A stretch of 64,000 bases of DNA from Erinaceus europaeus (GCF_950295315.1 NC_080162.1:74469843-74533842), one strand, 5' to 3'; numbered from the stretch's first letter, positions 33,271-44,599 are shown. Numbers and translations are program-made. Notes: generated by a model from the letters alone, not told the origin.

Positions 33271-33815
33271 CATTGTCTTATTCAACTCAGGCTGCTTTAA
33301 CAAAATACCATAGACTGGACTGCTTAATTGGCTTTGGAGATAGCTCAACTGGTTGAGCATGAGACTTGAATGCTTGAGGCTCCTGGTTCAATCCCCAGCA
33401 CTGCATGTATTATTGGTGCTCTATCTACTCTCTCTCTCTCTTTCTCTCTCTCTCTCTGTCGCCCTCCCTCCCTCCCTCTCACTATTTATCTCATGAAGAT
33501 CTTCATCTCATAGAAAAAATGAAATTAATCTTCAGAAACAAAAAAGGGCATTTATTTTTCACAGTTCTGGAGACCAGAAGATCCAAGGTCAAGGCACCAG
33601 CACTATCTGCTAAGAATCCCTCTTCTTGGTTTGAGGACAAGTTGCTTTCTTGGTATCCTCACTCACAGGATAAGATCATTTCTTTCTAAGGGAACTAATA
33701 CCATCAAAGGGACTCTACATCTTCTAAATTTCATCTAATTACTTTCCAAGGCCCCCATATCTTAATTCCATCACTCTGAAGACTTCAGCTTGCAATTTGG
33801 GGCAAGTGGAGAAAT
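33270..33815 (+). repeat. ancient interspersed repeat split by a SINE and (TC)n
   Basis: CAGGCTGCTTTAACAAAATACCATAGACTGG (33288-33318) and TTATTTTTCACAGTTCTGGAGACCAGAAG (33550-33578) belong to one well-known ancient mammalian repeat whose family name I cannot give safely. A tRNA-like SINE with a (TC)n tail at about 33325-33490 sits between them. Confidence 0.6.
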
Positions 33816-34304
33816 ACAAACATTCAATCACTGGAATTTCACTGTTAAAATCCTTGCCAACAAACTAGGTGCTGATATGAAGAACAATTGTGCATAGTTT
33901 TCTTCATGGGCTAGATTAATTTGCAGTAATCTTGCATCTTCTGCAATAGATGACAAAGATGTCTCCCATATTTTACAGCTACCTACAACAGAAGTTAGAA
34001 TCCTTTTCCTCACTCCTTAAATCTGGGTTTTCACAGGTCAATGGGTCCATGAGCAACAGGAAACAAGTAGATTTCAAAATTGTTTGTAAGTTGGGATATG
34101 TCCCACCTACTGCTGTTCTTGGGATCCTTATAACTTCTATTGTGCGAACAAGTCAAAATTAGTCTGCTGGATAAAGAGACTTGTGATTATATCATCTGCA
34201 GATGACACCAAACCACATACCAGACATATGGATGACATTATTCTAAATCATTTAGCCCCAGTTTAGCCAATCCAGACCAAAAGAGGGGAGAAAAACAACA
34301 ACTG

Positions 34305-34495
34305 CAGAGCTAGGTGGTGGCACACATATTACAATGCACAAGGACCTGGGTTCAAACCCCCAATCTCTACCTGTAGGAAGAAAGCTTTGCAAATGGTGAA
34401 GCAGTGCTGCAGGTTTCTTTCTGTCTCTCTCCCTCTCTAGCTCCCCATCTTTTCAATTTCTGACTGTCTCTATCAAATAAATAAATGTAATAAAA
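34305..34495 (+). repeat. older tRNA-derived SINE, plus
   Basis: AGCTAGGTGGTGGCACACAT, GGGTTCAAACCCCCAATC, CT-rich body, (AAAT)n tail: an older relative of the dominant family. Confidence 0.75.
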
Positions 34496-34829
34496 AGGAA
34501 GAAAAAACTACAAAAAAAGACCATATAGACTGATGGAGGAAATTAAGGTATTTTTTAAGGTGATCTTGTAAGCAACAGAGGTCAAAGCTGCTCTGGTATG
34601 TATGGTAACAGGGGTCAAACATGGGGGCTTCTACATGCAAGTTTGATGCTCAGCCATTGAACTACCTCCCTAGTCACAGAAAGGTTTGATGTAAATATAT
34701 TTAATGGAAAAAAAAAAACCTATTTCAAGGATTGTTCTGACCTCTCATTTTAAAAGATAAAAAATGAAAGAAATAAAATACAGAATCGGCTTTCAAAATA
34801 TAAATATTCAACCACTTTGTAATCAAAAC

Positions 34830-35165
34830 AAGATGAGATTATATCAACTAGAAACAAATGGATGGAAATGGAAAAGATTATGCTAAATGAGAGAAGTAAA
34901 GAGGTAAAGTGCAATTACTGGATGGTTTCACTCATATATGGAATATAGATTAGAGCAAGTAAAGTTGGGGGGAAAAAAGGCACAACCCAACTATCTCTTA
35001 GACGTTGTGAGAACTATGGTGATTATGGTGGTGGTGATTTGAGAATGGCACAGGACTTTGGTGGAGGGTGTTGTGACTTACAGCATCTGTAGGTGCCAAA
35101 TTATACCCCATAACTCTTATAATTTATGTAAAAACAGTGTTAAATCACTAATAAAATATGGAAAT
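34830..35165 (+). mobile_element. old LINE-1 3' end, plus
   Basis: Decayed ORF2 end (GATGGTTTCACTCATATATGG) and 3' UTR (CTTTGGTGGAGGGTG, AATAAAATATGG). Confidence 0.7.
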
Positions 35166-35217
35166 CAAGAGGAAAAATAAAATGTGTTTTGTAAGCCAAA
35201 AACAGAAATACTCTAAT

Positions 35218-35440
35218 CAGGGTTGAGTGGTGGCACACCTGATTGAGTGCACGTTACAGTGTACAAGAACCCAAGTTCAAGACCCTGGTCCCTACCTGCA
35301 GAGGGAAAGCTTTTCGAGTGATGAAGCATTGCTGCTGGTGTCTCTCTTTCTCCCTTCCTATCTCCCTGTGCTTTTTCACTTTCTGGCTGTCTCTATCCAA
35401 TAAATAAAGCTAAAAAACAAAATTTTAAAAAATAAATAAA
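35218..35440 (+). repeat. older tRNA-derived SINE, plus
   Basis: GGGTTGAGTGGTGGCACACC, CAAGTTCAAGACCCTGG, CT-rich body and AATAAA-rich tail, directly followed by a younger SINE. Confidence 0.75.
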
Positions 35441-35441
35441 T

Positions 35442-35757
35442 GGGGAGTCGGGCAGTAGCATAGTGGGTTAAGCGCAGGTCGTGCAAAGTGCAAAGACTGG
35501 CCTAAGGATCCCGGTTCGAGCCCCCGACTTCCCACCTGCAGGGAAGTCGCTTCACAGGCTGTGAAGCAGGTCTGCAGGTGTCTATCTGTCTCTCCCCCTC
35601 TCTGTCTTCCCCTCCTCTCTCCATTTCTCTCTGTCCTACCCAACAACGACAACATCAATAACTACAACAATAATAACTACAACAATAAAAAAACAAGGGC
35701 AACAAAAGGGAATAAATAAATATAAATAAGTAAATAAATAAATAAATAAAGGTTTAA
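35442..35757 (+). repeat. tRNA-derived SINE, plus
   Basis: GGGGAGTCGGGCAGTAGCATAG head, B box GGTTCGAGCCC, AAC-rich tail and long (AAAT)n. Confidence 0.9.
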
Positions 35758-35760
35758 ATA

Positions 35761-35809
35761 TATATACTCTGTATAAGCACCGCGCCCTAACCAATTGCGC
35801 CATTGGAGC
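35761..35809 (-). tRNA. tRNA-Ile(UAU) 5' fragment, pseudogene-like
   Basis: The minus strand reads GCTCCAATGGCGCAATTGG and then TTAGGGCGCGG, GCTTATAC, a near match to the 5' half of the intron-containing tRNA-Ile(TAT) gene. It covers the acceptor 5' strand, D arm with A box, and anticodon stem with TAT at 35775-35773, then a few bases like the intron start (ACAG). No T arm, B box or 3' acceptor strand follows; AT repeat takes over. It therefore cannot make a tRNA. It differs completely from the SINE heads in this window. Confidence 0.7.
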
Positions 35810-35999
35810 TCCATATATATATAATCTAATCATCCGTAGGAGTGTTCTTGGATCTCTGAAAAAAGTCCACTACATGTTTGATACTCAGAAGGCAGGGAGT
35901 GTGAGACTGCTGACACTTCTGAGAGGACACAGCTAGACTGAGGTTAAGAGCTTCAACATGTACTGTTATTCTCCATATTTATCACCAGTTACTTCATCT

Positions 36000-36180
36000 A
36001 CTTCATTTTCAGCTTCAGACTTTCCTCTGTCTGGAACACACTTTGACTCTTCTGCCTAATGATTTTGGCGTTCCATACTCACAGCCCAACTCAGTGACAC
36101 CTTCGTGAAGTCTTCCCTGACCTTCTGAATTTCCTGTGCACAGCGCCCCCTTCTGGTCTCTCCGTTCGGCAGGGTTGGTT
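36000..36180 (+). repeat. probable L2 LINE fragment upstream of DEFB123
   Basis: TCAGACTTTCCTCTGTCTGGAACAC, then GTGACACCTTCGTGAAGTCTTCCCTGACC, is typical of L2. Confidence 0.6.
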
Positions 36181-36421
36181 GGATCTTGTTGCCTCACCCC
36201 GCTGACCTAAATGACAAAAGGAGGCGTGTCAGCTGAGGGTGTGTGACTCCACACTGTAGGCTCAAGGTTGTGGGGGCTGTACCCAAGTGCAGCTGAGAAC
36301 ACGTGGGGGTGACATCTGTTCTGGTGACCAAAGGGAATTTGAGTCAGAGAAGCCTGAGATCTCCCCCAGTAGCTTTGCCTTCACATTGGACTTACAGCTT
36401 CACCTTGGGCCATTTCCAGCC

Positions 36422-36479
36422 ATGAAGCTTCTTCTGCTGACTTTGGCTATACTACTGCTCTTGTCCCAGCTCACTCCAG
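36422..36479 (+). CDS. DEFB123: beta-defensin 123, exon 1 (signal peptide)
   Basis: ATG at 36422 after a CCATTTCCAGCC leader opens MKLLLLTLAILLLLSQLTP plus the first Gly base, ending at a GGTAACCCAG donor. This is a complete hydrophobic signal peptide, nearly the same as the human DEFB123 one I recall. The 58-base coding length and phase match the paralogues. The start is the only ATG placing the hydrophobic core correctly; an upstream in-frame ATG at 36287 would put about 45 hydrophilic residues before it and is not used in this family. No clear TATA box is seen within the nearest 150 bases upstream. Confidence 0.94.
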
Positions 36480-36744
36480 GTAACCCAGACCTCTTCAGGG
36501 GAGGGGTAGAGTGTGGAGAATGAGACCTGTCTGGTCATAGAATCCCAACTCTGGGAAGAACTGGCATCTTGACTTCAGGAGGTCGTCATTCAGAGTCTGG
36601 TAACAGGGGTGCCCTCACTTAGCAGCAAATACCAGGCCTTAAGTACCACCTCCAGCCATCAGAACTTTGCACTCGGACATCCTACCCTGCTCCCCCAGAA
36701 GTCATACTCAGATAGCCAGGCTTGTGAGACAAAATGGAAGGGGT

Positions 36745-36907
36745 GTAACCGGGGAGACCGAATGATGCTTATGCAAATGATTTTCATGCCTGAGGCTCAG
36801 TGGTTCCAGGTTTAAACCCCAGTACCAGCAAAAACCAGAGCTGAGCAGTGCTCTGCCGACTCTCTCTATCTCTCTCATTAATATTAATAATAATAATAAT
36901 AATAATA
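36745..36907 (+). repeat. SINE of the 'TTATGCAAATG' type with (AAT)n tail
   Basis: GGGGAGACCGAATGATGCTTATGCAAATG, then GGTTTAAACCCCAGTACC and GAGCAGTGCTCTG, ending in about eight AAT units. It is within the DEFB123 intron. Confidence 0.75.
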
Positions 36908-37204
36908 GAATGGGTAAACAAAAGAAGCAGTAAGGTAAGGGAATAGTAGTCCCTAAAATGATCACAGCTTTGTCAAGAGCTCCTATTTACTGATATCACA
37001 TTGTTCCATACTTCTATTGGGAGGTGGTAATGCAGAGGTAGATGACATGGTGCTGGAGGAACTCACTGAGGGAAACATCAAACAGCACTTTATGACCCAA
37101 ATTGATGAGCTGTGATAAAGGTGTCCTGGGTGCTGGAGTGCACTTGGCAGGGACCAACCCAGTCTCAGGCTCAAAGGAGCCTTCCTGGAGGAATATCCAG
37201 AGTC

Positions 37205-37560
37205 CTGCTAAGTGTGTAGAGAGGTCAAACAATGGTGCACCTGGCTGAGCACACACAGTACCATGCACAAGAACCTGGGTTCACGTCCCTGGTCCCCTCC
37301 TACAGGAGGAGAGATTATAAGTAGATGGGTTCTTCTTCTAGCGATGGAACTTAGCGGCGCACCGGCCATGGCCTGTTTGATGGGTAAGAGGTAGAGATAA
37401 AAGGAGTGTCTGATGCAAAGAGATCACCTTGGGAAATTACACAGCAGTATGGATGAAGCCTCCGAATTTCCAGGTTCAATCTCCAGCACCACTATATACC
37501 AGAACTGAACAGTGCTCTAGCCTTCCCCAGCTCCTCTTATCTTTCTCAAAATAAATCCTT
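37205..37560 (+). repeat. two old SINE remnants in DEFB123 intron
   Basis: One at about 37215-37330 (GTGCACCTGGCTGAGCACAC, GGGTTCACGTCCCTGGTCC) and one at about 37400-37560 (AGGTTCAATCTCCAGCACCAC, CAGTGCTCTAG). Confidence 0.6.
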
Positions 37561-37950
37561 TTTAGAGAGAGAGATGGACTTAAAAAAAAAAAAAAGCCCA
37601 GATATGGAAGAGACTTTAAGAAATTGATACTGAATGGTAGAGTAACAAAGGTTAAAGGCTGAGATCTTAATGGGCCTTGAATGCCCATTAGAGATCCATG
37701 AAAAGGCTTGATCAGGGCCTTGATCGTTTTCTAACTTTGACATTCCCAACAAGCCCTTTGTGACTCAGTTTTAATTCTCCATTTCTCAAACCATTACATC
37801 ATACAACATAGTGTATGCAGCATCAAGCTTAGAGAACAATATTGGACATACTAAGTCAGCAAAATAACTCATCTGGATAGTGGCCCTGCTTGATCATGCT
37901 CACAACCTAATTTTAAGCCTGGCCCATGCCACAATGAGGGAAATGATGCT

Positions 37951-37951
<1 letters not shown>

Positions 37952-37987
<36 letters not shown>

Positions 37988-38040
37988 CTCTCTTTCTTTC
38001 TCTCTCTCCTTCCACCCACCCCTCCCTCCGTCCCTCCCTC
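37952..38040. repeat. (TC)n microsatellite and pyrimidine tract
   Basis: About 17 TC units, then CTTT/CCCT pyrimidine-rich DNA. Confidence 0.9.
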
Positions 38041-38637
38041 AATCTTTCTCTTTCTATTTGAAGTCAGTCAGAGCAGTGAAGCTAAATATACAGTTAATAA
38101 TACACAGTTTAGTGAACAAAAATTATAGCTTTCGTCATATTTTCTATAACTCAACTGAATTTCCCAGAAACTTCAATCTTGCTGGTGGGACATCTATCCT
38201 CTCATTCCCATCTGCTGTTGCTATGCAGGAAGTGGATCTAAATATCATAATATCATAGTTTCCCTCAGGAAGAACATATCCCTTCTACTACCCACTGGGT
38301 GTGGTGGTAGCAACAGAGAGTAAAAGCAAATTCCTTTCACTAGACCATCCTCAGCCTTTGCCTCCACTGGTTTATGGTGAGGTGATATTTCAATCCATTA
38401 GGCTCTTATTAATATGTAAATGAGCTCCTTGAAATTTGGAAATCCTTAAACTATCTTGATAGATTTTGCTTCTTAAAATACTGTTTTGACATGAACTAAA
38501 ATGACTCATACTTAACCTTTGTCATAGTCCTGTTATTTACCACTCTCCCCAAAATCAGAAACTCTACCAAGTTCTGCTTTTTAGCAACCGAAGGGTCTTA
38601 TGATTAAAGGGGAAAAGAAATAGATAATGAATTCTTT

Positions 38638-38902
38638 TTATTTGTTTATTCCCTTTTTTTGCCCTTGTTTTATTATTGTAGTTATTATTGTTGTTGTTAC
38701 TGCTGTCGTTGTTGTTGGATAGCACAGAGAGAAGTGGATAGAGGAGGGGAAGATAGAGAGGGGCAGAGAAAGACACCTGCTGACCTGCTTCACTGCCTGT
38801 GAAGCAACTCCCCTACAGGTGGGGAGCAGGGGGTTCCACCCGGATCCTTAGGCCAGTCTTTGCACTTTGCACTTAACCCGCTGCACTACGGCCTGACTCC
38901 CA
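38638..38902 (-). repeat. tRNA-derived SINE with exact target-site duplication, minus
   Basis: Complete SINE in minus sense. ATAATGAATTCTTT is duplicated at 38624-38637 and 38903-38916. Confidence 0.92.
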
Positions 38903-38949
38903 ATAATGAATTCTTTAACCTTTTAAAACTTTAGGAGTAAATTAATTGG

Positions 38950-39060
38950 CACTGGAGGGAGAGTATAGTAGTTATGCAAAGGATTTTCATACCTTAGGCT
39001 CTGAGCTTCCACATTTAATCCTCTGCACCACTATAAAAAAAAGTAAATAAATAAATAATA
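38950..39060 (+). repeat. SINE of the 'TTATGCAAAGG' type, plus
   Basis: GGAGGGAGAGTATAGTAGTTATGCAAAGG, then a decayed B box and (AAAT)n. Confidence 0.6.
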
Positions 39061-39878
39061 GCAAAATAGTAAATAAAATGAAAGTTAATTGTCGAAACTT
39101 AAGACACACCTAGAGCCCAGGGTTTCACAAGATATTAGGTTTAGGTGGGTCATGTCACCTAACTTTCTATTACATCTCCTCACAGCACCCAGAGTTCTTC
39201 CTTTGTAACACTCAACAGAACTCCAGTCAATCAAGTATCTAGGTAATTATTTCTCTACCGGCAATTTCTCCTCCCACCAGCCTGGAAGTTCTCTTGTGTG
39301 CCACTGTTATTTCCAGGGAATAGGCTTATCAGTCTCCTTATGTATTTCCTTAGGGTAGATATCCAGAAAAGTAATTGCTAGATTAAAAACCACACAATTA
39401 TTTTATTTTTTCAGATAGAGACAGAGGGAGAGAGGGAATGATACCACAACACCAAAGCTTCCTCCACTGCAGTGGGAGCCAGGTTCAAACATGAATCATG
39501 TGCATGACAAAGCAGGCACACTATACAGGTGAGCTATTTTGCCAGCCCAGACTACATACTTTTTAAATATAGAAGTTATTGCTAAATAGCATCTAAAAAG
39601 GGCTGAAACAAATTGTCTGAGACCTCTCCTCTCATTTTCACACACATTTACCTTGACACTCTTGAATTAAAATTAGGAGTTTGGTTCAGTCTCTAACACT
39701 AACATAAACCAGAGCTGATCAGTGTTCTGGTAAAAATTTAAAAATATAAATAAATAAATAAATGTATGTTAGGATTTCTTGGTTAAATAATGGAATTTTT
39801 TTCTTTAAGACAAAAAACACACACAAAATGGACCAAATGGTGGTGCACATGTTATAATGCATGAGGGGGAAAGTTTCT

Positions 39879-41022
39879 TTTTTCTTTTTTATCTTGTTGG
39901 TCCTTTATTATTTTCTTTTTTTTAATTTTTTATTTAAGAAAGGATTAATGAACAAAAACATAAGGTAGGAGGGGTACAACTCCACACAATTCCCATCACC
40001 CAATCTCCATAACCTACCCCTTCCCATGATAGCTTTCCCATTCTCTAGCCCTCTGGGAGCATGGACCCAGGGTCGTTGAGGGTTGCAGAAGGTAGAAGGT
40101 CTGTCTTCTGTAATTGCTTCCCCACTGAACATGGGCGTTGACTGGTCGGTCCATACCCCCAGTCTGCCTCTCTCTTTCCCTAGTAGGGTGGGTCTCTGGG
40201 GAAGCTGAGCTCCAGGACACATTGGTGGGATCTTCAATCCAGGGAAGCCTGGCCAGCATCCTGGTGGCATCTGGAACCTGGTGATTGAAAAGAGAGTTAA
40301 CATACGAAGCCAAACAATTTGTTGAGCAATCATGGATCCCAAGCTTGGAGAGGAAGTGTTAGGGAGGTACTCACTGCAAACTCTAGTGTACTTCTGCTTT
40401 CAGGTATATATTTTGCAGTAGTTTATGGATACGTGTGCACATAAGCTCTCTCTCACAGAAACTGGTGTATATCTAGGTTATGGGACTTTGTTAGAAAGTG
40501 AACCACCTGAGATGAAATTAGAGTGTACTATAAAAGGAAAGGTCTCACCCAAGTAATGAAGCTGAAGGGTTGTCATTCCACACATGAAGTCTCTGGACAC
40601 AGTCTGAGGTGAAGCATGTTGAGGTGGCAATCGTTGCGTTGGTTAGGTTGTGATCGGCGGATGCAATATTATTTGGTATGGATTGGGAGACGCATACGGG
40701 AAAGTGGGCCCTATCCAAGGGTTTCAGGACTGGGGGAAGTAGGGGCTTTATAGTGGAGATGTGAGGTTCCTGCTGTCTTAGGGTTCAAAAAGACAATCGA
40801 TAGTTAATGTTATCACGTTATTTGTTAATTGGGTTAACTTTGAAAAGTCCCTTTGTTATGGTTTGCTGTACAGTATCCAGCATCTTGTATATAGCTGTGC
40901 TATTGGATGCTTCTAATCTACTTGGTCTAGGCTTTTGAGAGAGTCTGCATATCAAATACACAGCCTATATATTAAAAAGATTCAGTTTGTGTTTTGAGAA
41001 ACTTTGAGACATATGATTGATT
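39879..41022 (-). mobile_element. family X retroelement, 1144-bp insertion with 17-bp target-site duplication
   Basis: A clean insertion of family X into an older SINE. TGAGGGGGAAAGTTTCT occurs at 39862-39878 and again at 41023-41039. Minus-sense order: upstream part, the CAGTTTCTGTGAGAGAGAGC region, CAATGTGTCCTGGAG, GGGAATTGTGTGGAGTTG, A-rich 3' end. It is the best-bounded copy in the window and fixes the element's 3' end. An open frame of 144 codons (39908-40342) partly recurs in the 3.1-3.4 kb copy but has no recognisable domain. Confidence 0.8.
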
Positions 41023-41474
41023 TGAGGGGGAAAGTTTCTAAAGTGGTGAAGCAGGACTACAGGTATCTCTCTCCCTCTTTATCTCCTCTTCCCTCTCAAT
41101 TTCTTTGTTTCTATGCAATAAGTAAATAGATAGTAAAACAAAAACAAAACAGTATTACAGATCATGAAAACCACATAAGACAAATGTGTAACAATTAATT
41201 GCTATAAAGTGCACTCTGTGAAACACTCAGTTTAGTAAGTAGGATTCACTGGCAGTCACCCCAAAAACTCTTCACTTCTTTCCATCACAACTGTCTCCTT
41301 CTCCCAGATAAGCACTATTTTGACTTTATTTCAGTCTATTATTTATGTTTATTTATAGTTTTATTGCTAAGATTGCATATATAGACACATTATTTTTTTC
41401 AGGCCCATGTTTTAAGTCTGCTATCACTTAAGAATTATTTTAACTTTTAAATAAAATGGAAGCACCTTCATCTT

Positions 41475-41605
41475 GCTTGGTTTTTGTTTGTTTTACCAAA
41501 GTACAGCTCTACTCTGGCTCGTGGTTGTACAAGGAACTGAACCCGGGACTTGAAGCCTTAGGCATGAAAGTCTTTTGTATGATCCCTCCCTTATCTTGTG
41601 TTTAT
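41475..41605 (-). repeat. SINE of the 'TTATGCAAAAG' type, minus
   Basis: Plus strand reads GAACCCGGGACTTGAAGCCTTAGGC, then GAAAGTCTTTTG, the reverse complement of that SINE family. Confidence 0.6.
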
Positions 41606-41789
41606 GATGTGGTTGCTAAGCAATTTGGTCTGTAGCTTTGTACAGTATAGATTTTGCTGATTGCATCCCCAAGTTGAAGTTCAGCATACTCCCTGACTTC
41701 TATATACCCTACACATCAGTACCTGAATCCAGAGGTTTGATCAAGCTTAAGCTTTACTATTTTTGGTGGTGATTTAAAAAGGATACATA

Positions 41790-42046
41790 AGGGAGTTGTG
41801 CACAGCGGGTTAAGCCACGTGGTGCAAAGCACAAGGACCAGCGGAAGGATCCCGGTTGGAATCCGGGGCTCCCCACCTGCAGGGGAGTCGCTTCACAAGC
41901 AGTGAAGCCGTGTCTATTTTTCTCTCCTCCTCTCTGTCTTCCCCTCCTCTCTCCATTTCTCTCTCTCTTATCTAACAACGACGACATCAATAACAACAAC
42001 AATAATAAAACACAAGGGCAACAAAGAGGAAAATAAATATTTTAAA
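41790..42046 (+). repeat. tRNA-derived SINE, plus
   Basis: GGGAGTTGTGCACAGCGGG head, GCACAAGGACCAGC, body and AAC tail. Confidence 0.87.
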
Positions 42047-42394
42047 ATGATACATACATGGTGGATTTTCTTTATTCTTCTTCTTCTAGCGTTTTCCCTT
42101 CTTCCTTAGCCAGTTAATGGCTTTGAAAGTGACTGGGATCCATGTGGATTCAGTCGGCTAGGAAGGATCGTCAGTTTCCCCAATGAATGGGTACTCACGG
42201 GATGCACCACGGGAAGGTCTTTCTTTATGATAAATCTATAATAATTTAACTTCTAGGCCTAGAGAAAGTGCTCACTTGGATAGTGAGCTTTGCCACGTGC
42301 ATGACACAGGTTTGAGCATTGAAGGAAGTTTCAGTGTTGTGCGGTTTCATTCACTCTTTCTCTGCCTTCATTGAAAAAAAAAAATTAGCTTCCT

Positions 42395-42760
42395 AGTGGT
42401 TATCAGAAGGGGGCACAAAACTTTGGTGGCCGGTATAGTATAAAACCACACCCCTGGGAGTCGGGCAGTAGCGCAGCCAGTTAAGCGCAGGTGGTGCAAA
42501 GCGCAAGGATCTGCATTAAAGATCCGGGTTCAAGCCCCTGGTTCCATAGGCGGTGAAGCAGTTCTGCAGGTGTCTTTCTCTCCCCCTCTCTGTCTTCCCC
42601 TCCTCTCTCCATTTCTCTCTGTCCTAACAATGACAACATTAATAACTAAGACAACAAGGGCAACAAAAGGGAAAATAAATTAATTAATTAATTAATTAAA
42701 AACCCATAATCTTAGGACCTTGTAAATCATCATCAAACCACTAATAAAAATATTAATGAG
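42395..42760 (+). mobile_element. old LINE-1 3' end interrupted by a SINE
   Basis: LINE-1 3' UTR phrases GGGGGCACAAAACTTTGGTGG and ATAATCTTAGGACCTTGTAA flank the SINE at 42456-42699. Confidence 0.6.
42456..42699 (+). repeat. tRNA-derived SINE, plus
   Basis: GGGAGTCGGGCAGTAGCGCAG head, a shortened middle lacking part of the CCCACCTGCAGGGG block, and an (ATTA)n tail. Confidence 0.88.
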
Positions 42761-42859
42761 AAGGAAAGAATTTAATTTCTTTTCATCTTCCAAATATAAT
42801 AAAATAGCTTTAGTGTCATATAAACTCATGGGTTTAAACACATTTGGTAGATTTTCATT

Positions 42860-43095
42860 TGCTGTAATCTTTATTCATTTATTTAAGTTTTTCACTGTTC
42901 TTTATTTTTTTGATAGGATAGAGAAAACTTTAGAGGGAGGGGGGAGAAAGGGAGTAAGACAGAGAAATACCTGCAGTACTGATTCACCACTCATAAAGCT
43001 TCCTCCCTGCAGGTGGGGACCCTGGACTTGAACCTGTGTCCTTGAATATGATAATGTATGTGTTCAACCAAGTGTGCTACCACCTGGCTCTTTTT
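42860..43095 (-). repeat. older tRNA-derived SINE, minus
   Basis: Plus strand shows GATAGAGAAAACTTTAG, CCCTGCAGGTGGGGACCCTGG and GTGCTACCACCTGGC, a reversed diverged SINE. Confidence 0.7.
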
Positions 43096-43119
43096 CTTAT
43101 GGAAACTCAAACTGCTCTA

Positions 43120-43275
43120 CCCTTGGCTGGGGAAATAGCATAATGGTTATGTAAAAGGCTTTTGTGCCTGAGGCTCTGAGGTCCCAGGTTCAGCCCCCAG
43201 CACCACAGTAAGCCAAAACTGTTATCTGGTCTTTCTCTCTGTACTCTCACATTAAAAAGTAAATAAATAAGATAT
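43120..43275 (+). repeat. SINE of the 'TTATGTAAAAG' type, plus
   Basis: GGCTGGGGAAATAGCATAATGG, then GTCCCAGGTTCAGCCCCCAGCACC and an (AAAT) tail. Confidence 0.75.
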
Positions 43276-43336
43276 TTTTTAATTAATGGCTGAGGGAAAA
43301 AAGAAGTTCCATCCTTAGCTAGTGGGAGCCTTTTTT

Positions 43337-43482
43337 TTTTTTAAGATTTTATTTATTAATGAGAAAGATAGGGGACAGAAAGAACCAGACATCACACTAG
43401 GACATGCTGCTGGGGATCAAACTCAGGACCTCATGCTTGAGATTCCAATGCTTTTTCCACTGCTCCACCTCCCAGACCACAT
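43337..43482 (-). repeat. third tRNA-like SINE family, minus
   Basis: AAGATTTTATTTATTAATGAGAAAG, then CCTCATGCTTGAGATTCCAATGC and CCACCTCCCAGACCAC (plus strand). Confidence 0.8.
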
Positions 43483-43489
43483 TGGGAGC

Positions 43490-44390
43490 CTTTTTAATAT
43501 AGTGTCTGAGCCTTATTTTAAATATTTGATATTTGATGGTTTCTTTGTAATAAAGTCCATCCTATAAACACAAAGAACACACCTTCAGTTTGACAAAGTC
43601 AGATGAATTAACTTGCAGGAAAGGCAAAAACACACCAAAGGAATAGGGTTGGAGGATGGACATTCAACCAAGCTACATACCAGATAGGGTTATTATAAAG
43701 ATAAAGGAGAATGGTAGAGTTTATATGAAATATAAATGAAGATTGTTAGAATTCGAGACAGGGCAGAGTCACAAGGTGGTATGTAAAAGGGTTAACAAGT
43801 TTAGGCTAAAAAGCAGATTCAGGTACCCATTTCCATGGAAAAATCCATTAAAATAGATGTGGAATTTCATGTCTCAAAAGCCCTTCTCTAACAGAGCGCT
43901 CTGCCCCAGCTCTGAATTCAAGGTTGATTTTCTATATTGAAATCCCACTGTAATATTCCTATCTTACTACGAGGATTTCACATGCAAAGTTTCTGACTAG
44001 TGTAATTTGAGAAAACAAGGCTTCTCAACATTTTGTCCTTTTGTTAAGTAACAAAGTTATTGATAGTTTTTAACTGATTCACAAGGGTTTTTTTTTTTTT
44101 TTTGGTATAACAAGATATTTTAGAGTTAAATCTTGTAAGTCCTGTTCCTGATATTTACTTAGTGGTCTTTTTTATGAAAAACTGAGAGAAAGAAAGAGGT
44201 TGAGAGAAGGATTATGCAAAACACTACTCCACCATTCATGAAGTTGTACTTTATCTTTGCTTCTCTCCCAGGTGGTTCAGGGAGTCAAACTTTCAGAAGG
44301 GTTAAGTAACTGGTTTCTACTGCTGAGCTGCCTCTAGGCCCTTCCCAGATCTTAAATTAGTAATTAAAACAAGTTCTGTTTTTGTTTGTT
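43490..44390. other. DEFB123 intron, unassigned
   Basis: No gene is seen. A T run at 44087-44104 and a weak SINE remnant at about 44180-44340 are the only features. Confidence 0.35.
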
Positions 44391-44599
44391 TAGGGTGTGT
44401 TTTATTTTGTTTTACCAGAGCACTGTTTACTCTGGCTTATGCTGGTGCTGAAAATTGAAACTGGGACCTTCTACCCGGTAGCCTTAGCCTTGAAAGCCTC
44501 CTTGAAAAAAACATTATTCTATCTCCCTAACCCTAATTTTTTCCCCATAGGCAAATGGTTTTAGAATTATGATCTAGATGCTATATATATATATATTTT

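Noticed and set aside
36287..36421. Earlier in-frame ATG for DEFB123
   Set aside because: Would add a hydrophilic N-terminal extension before the signal peptide; no paralogue has it.
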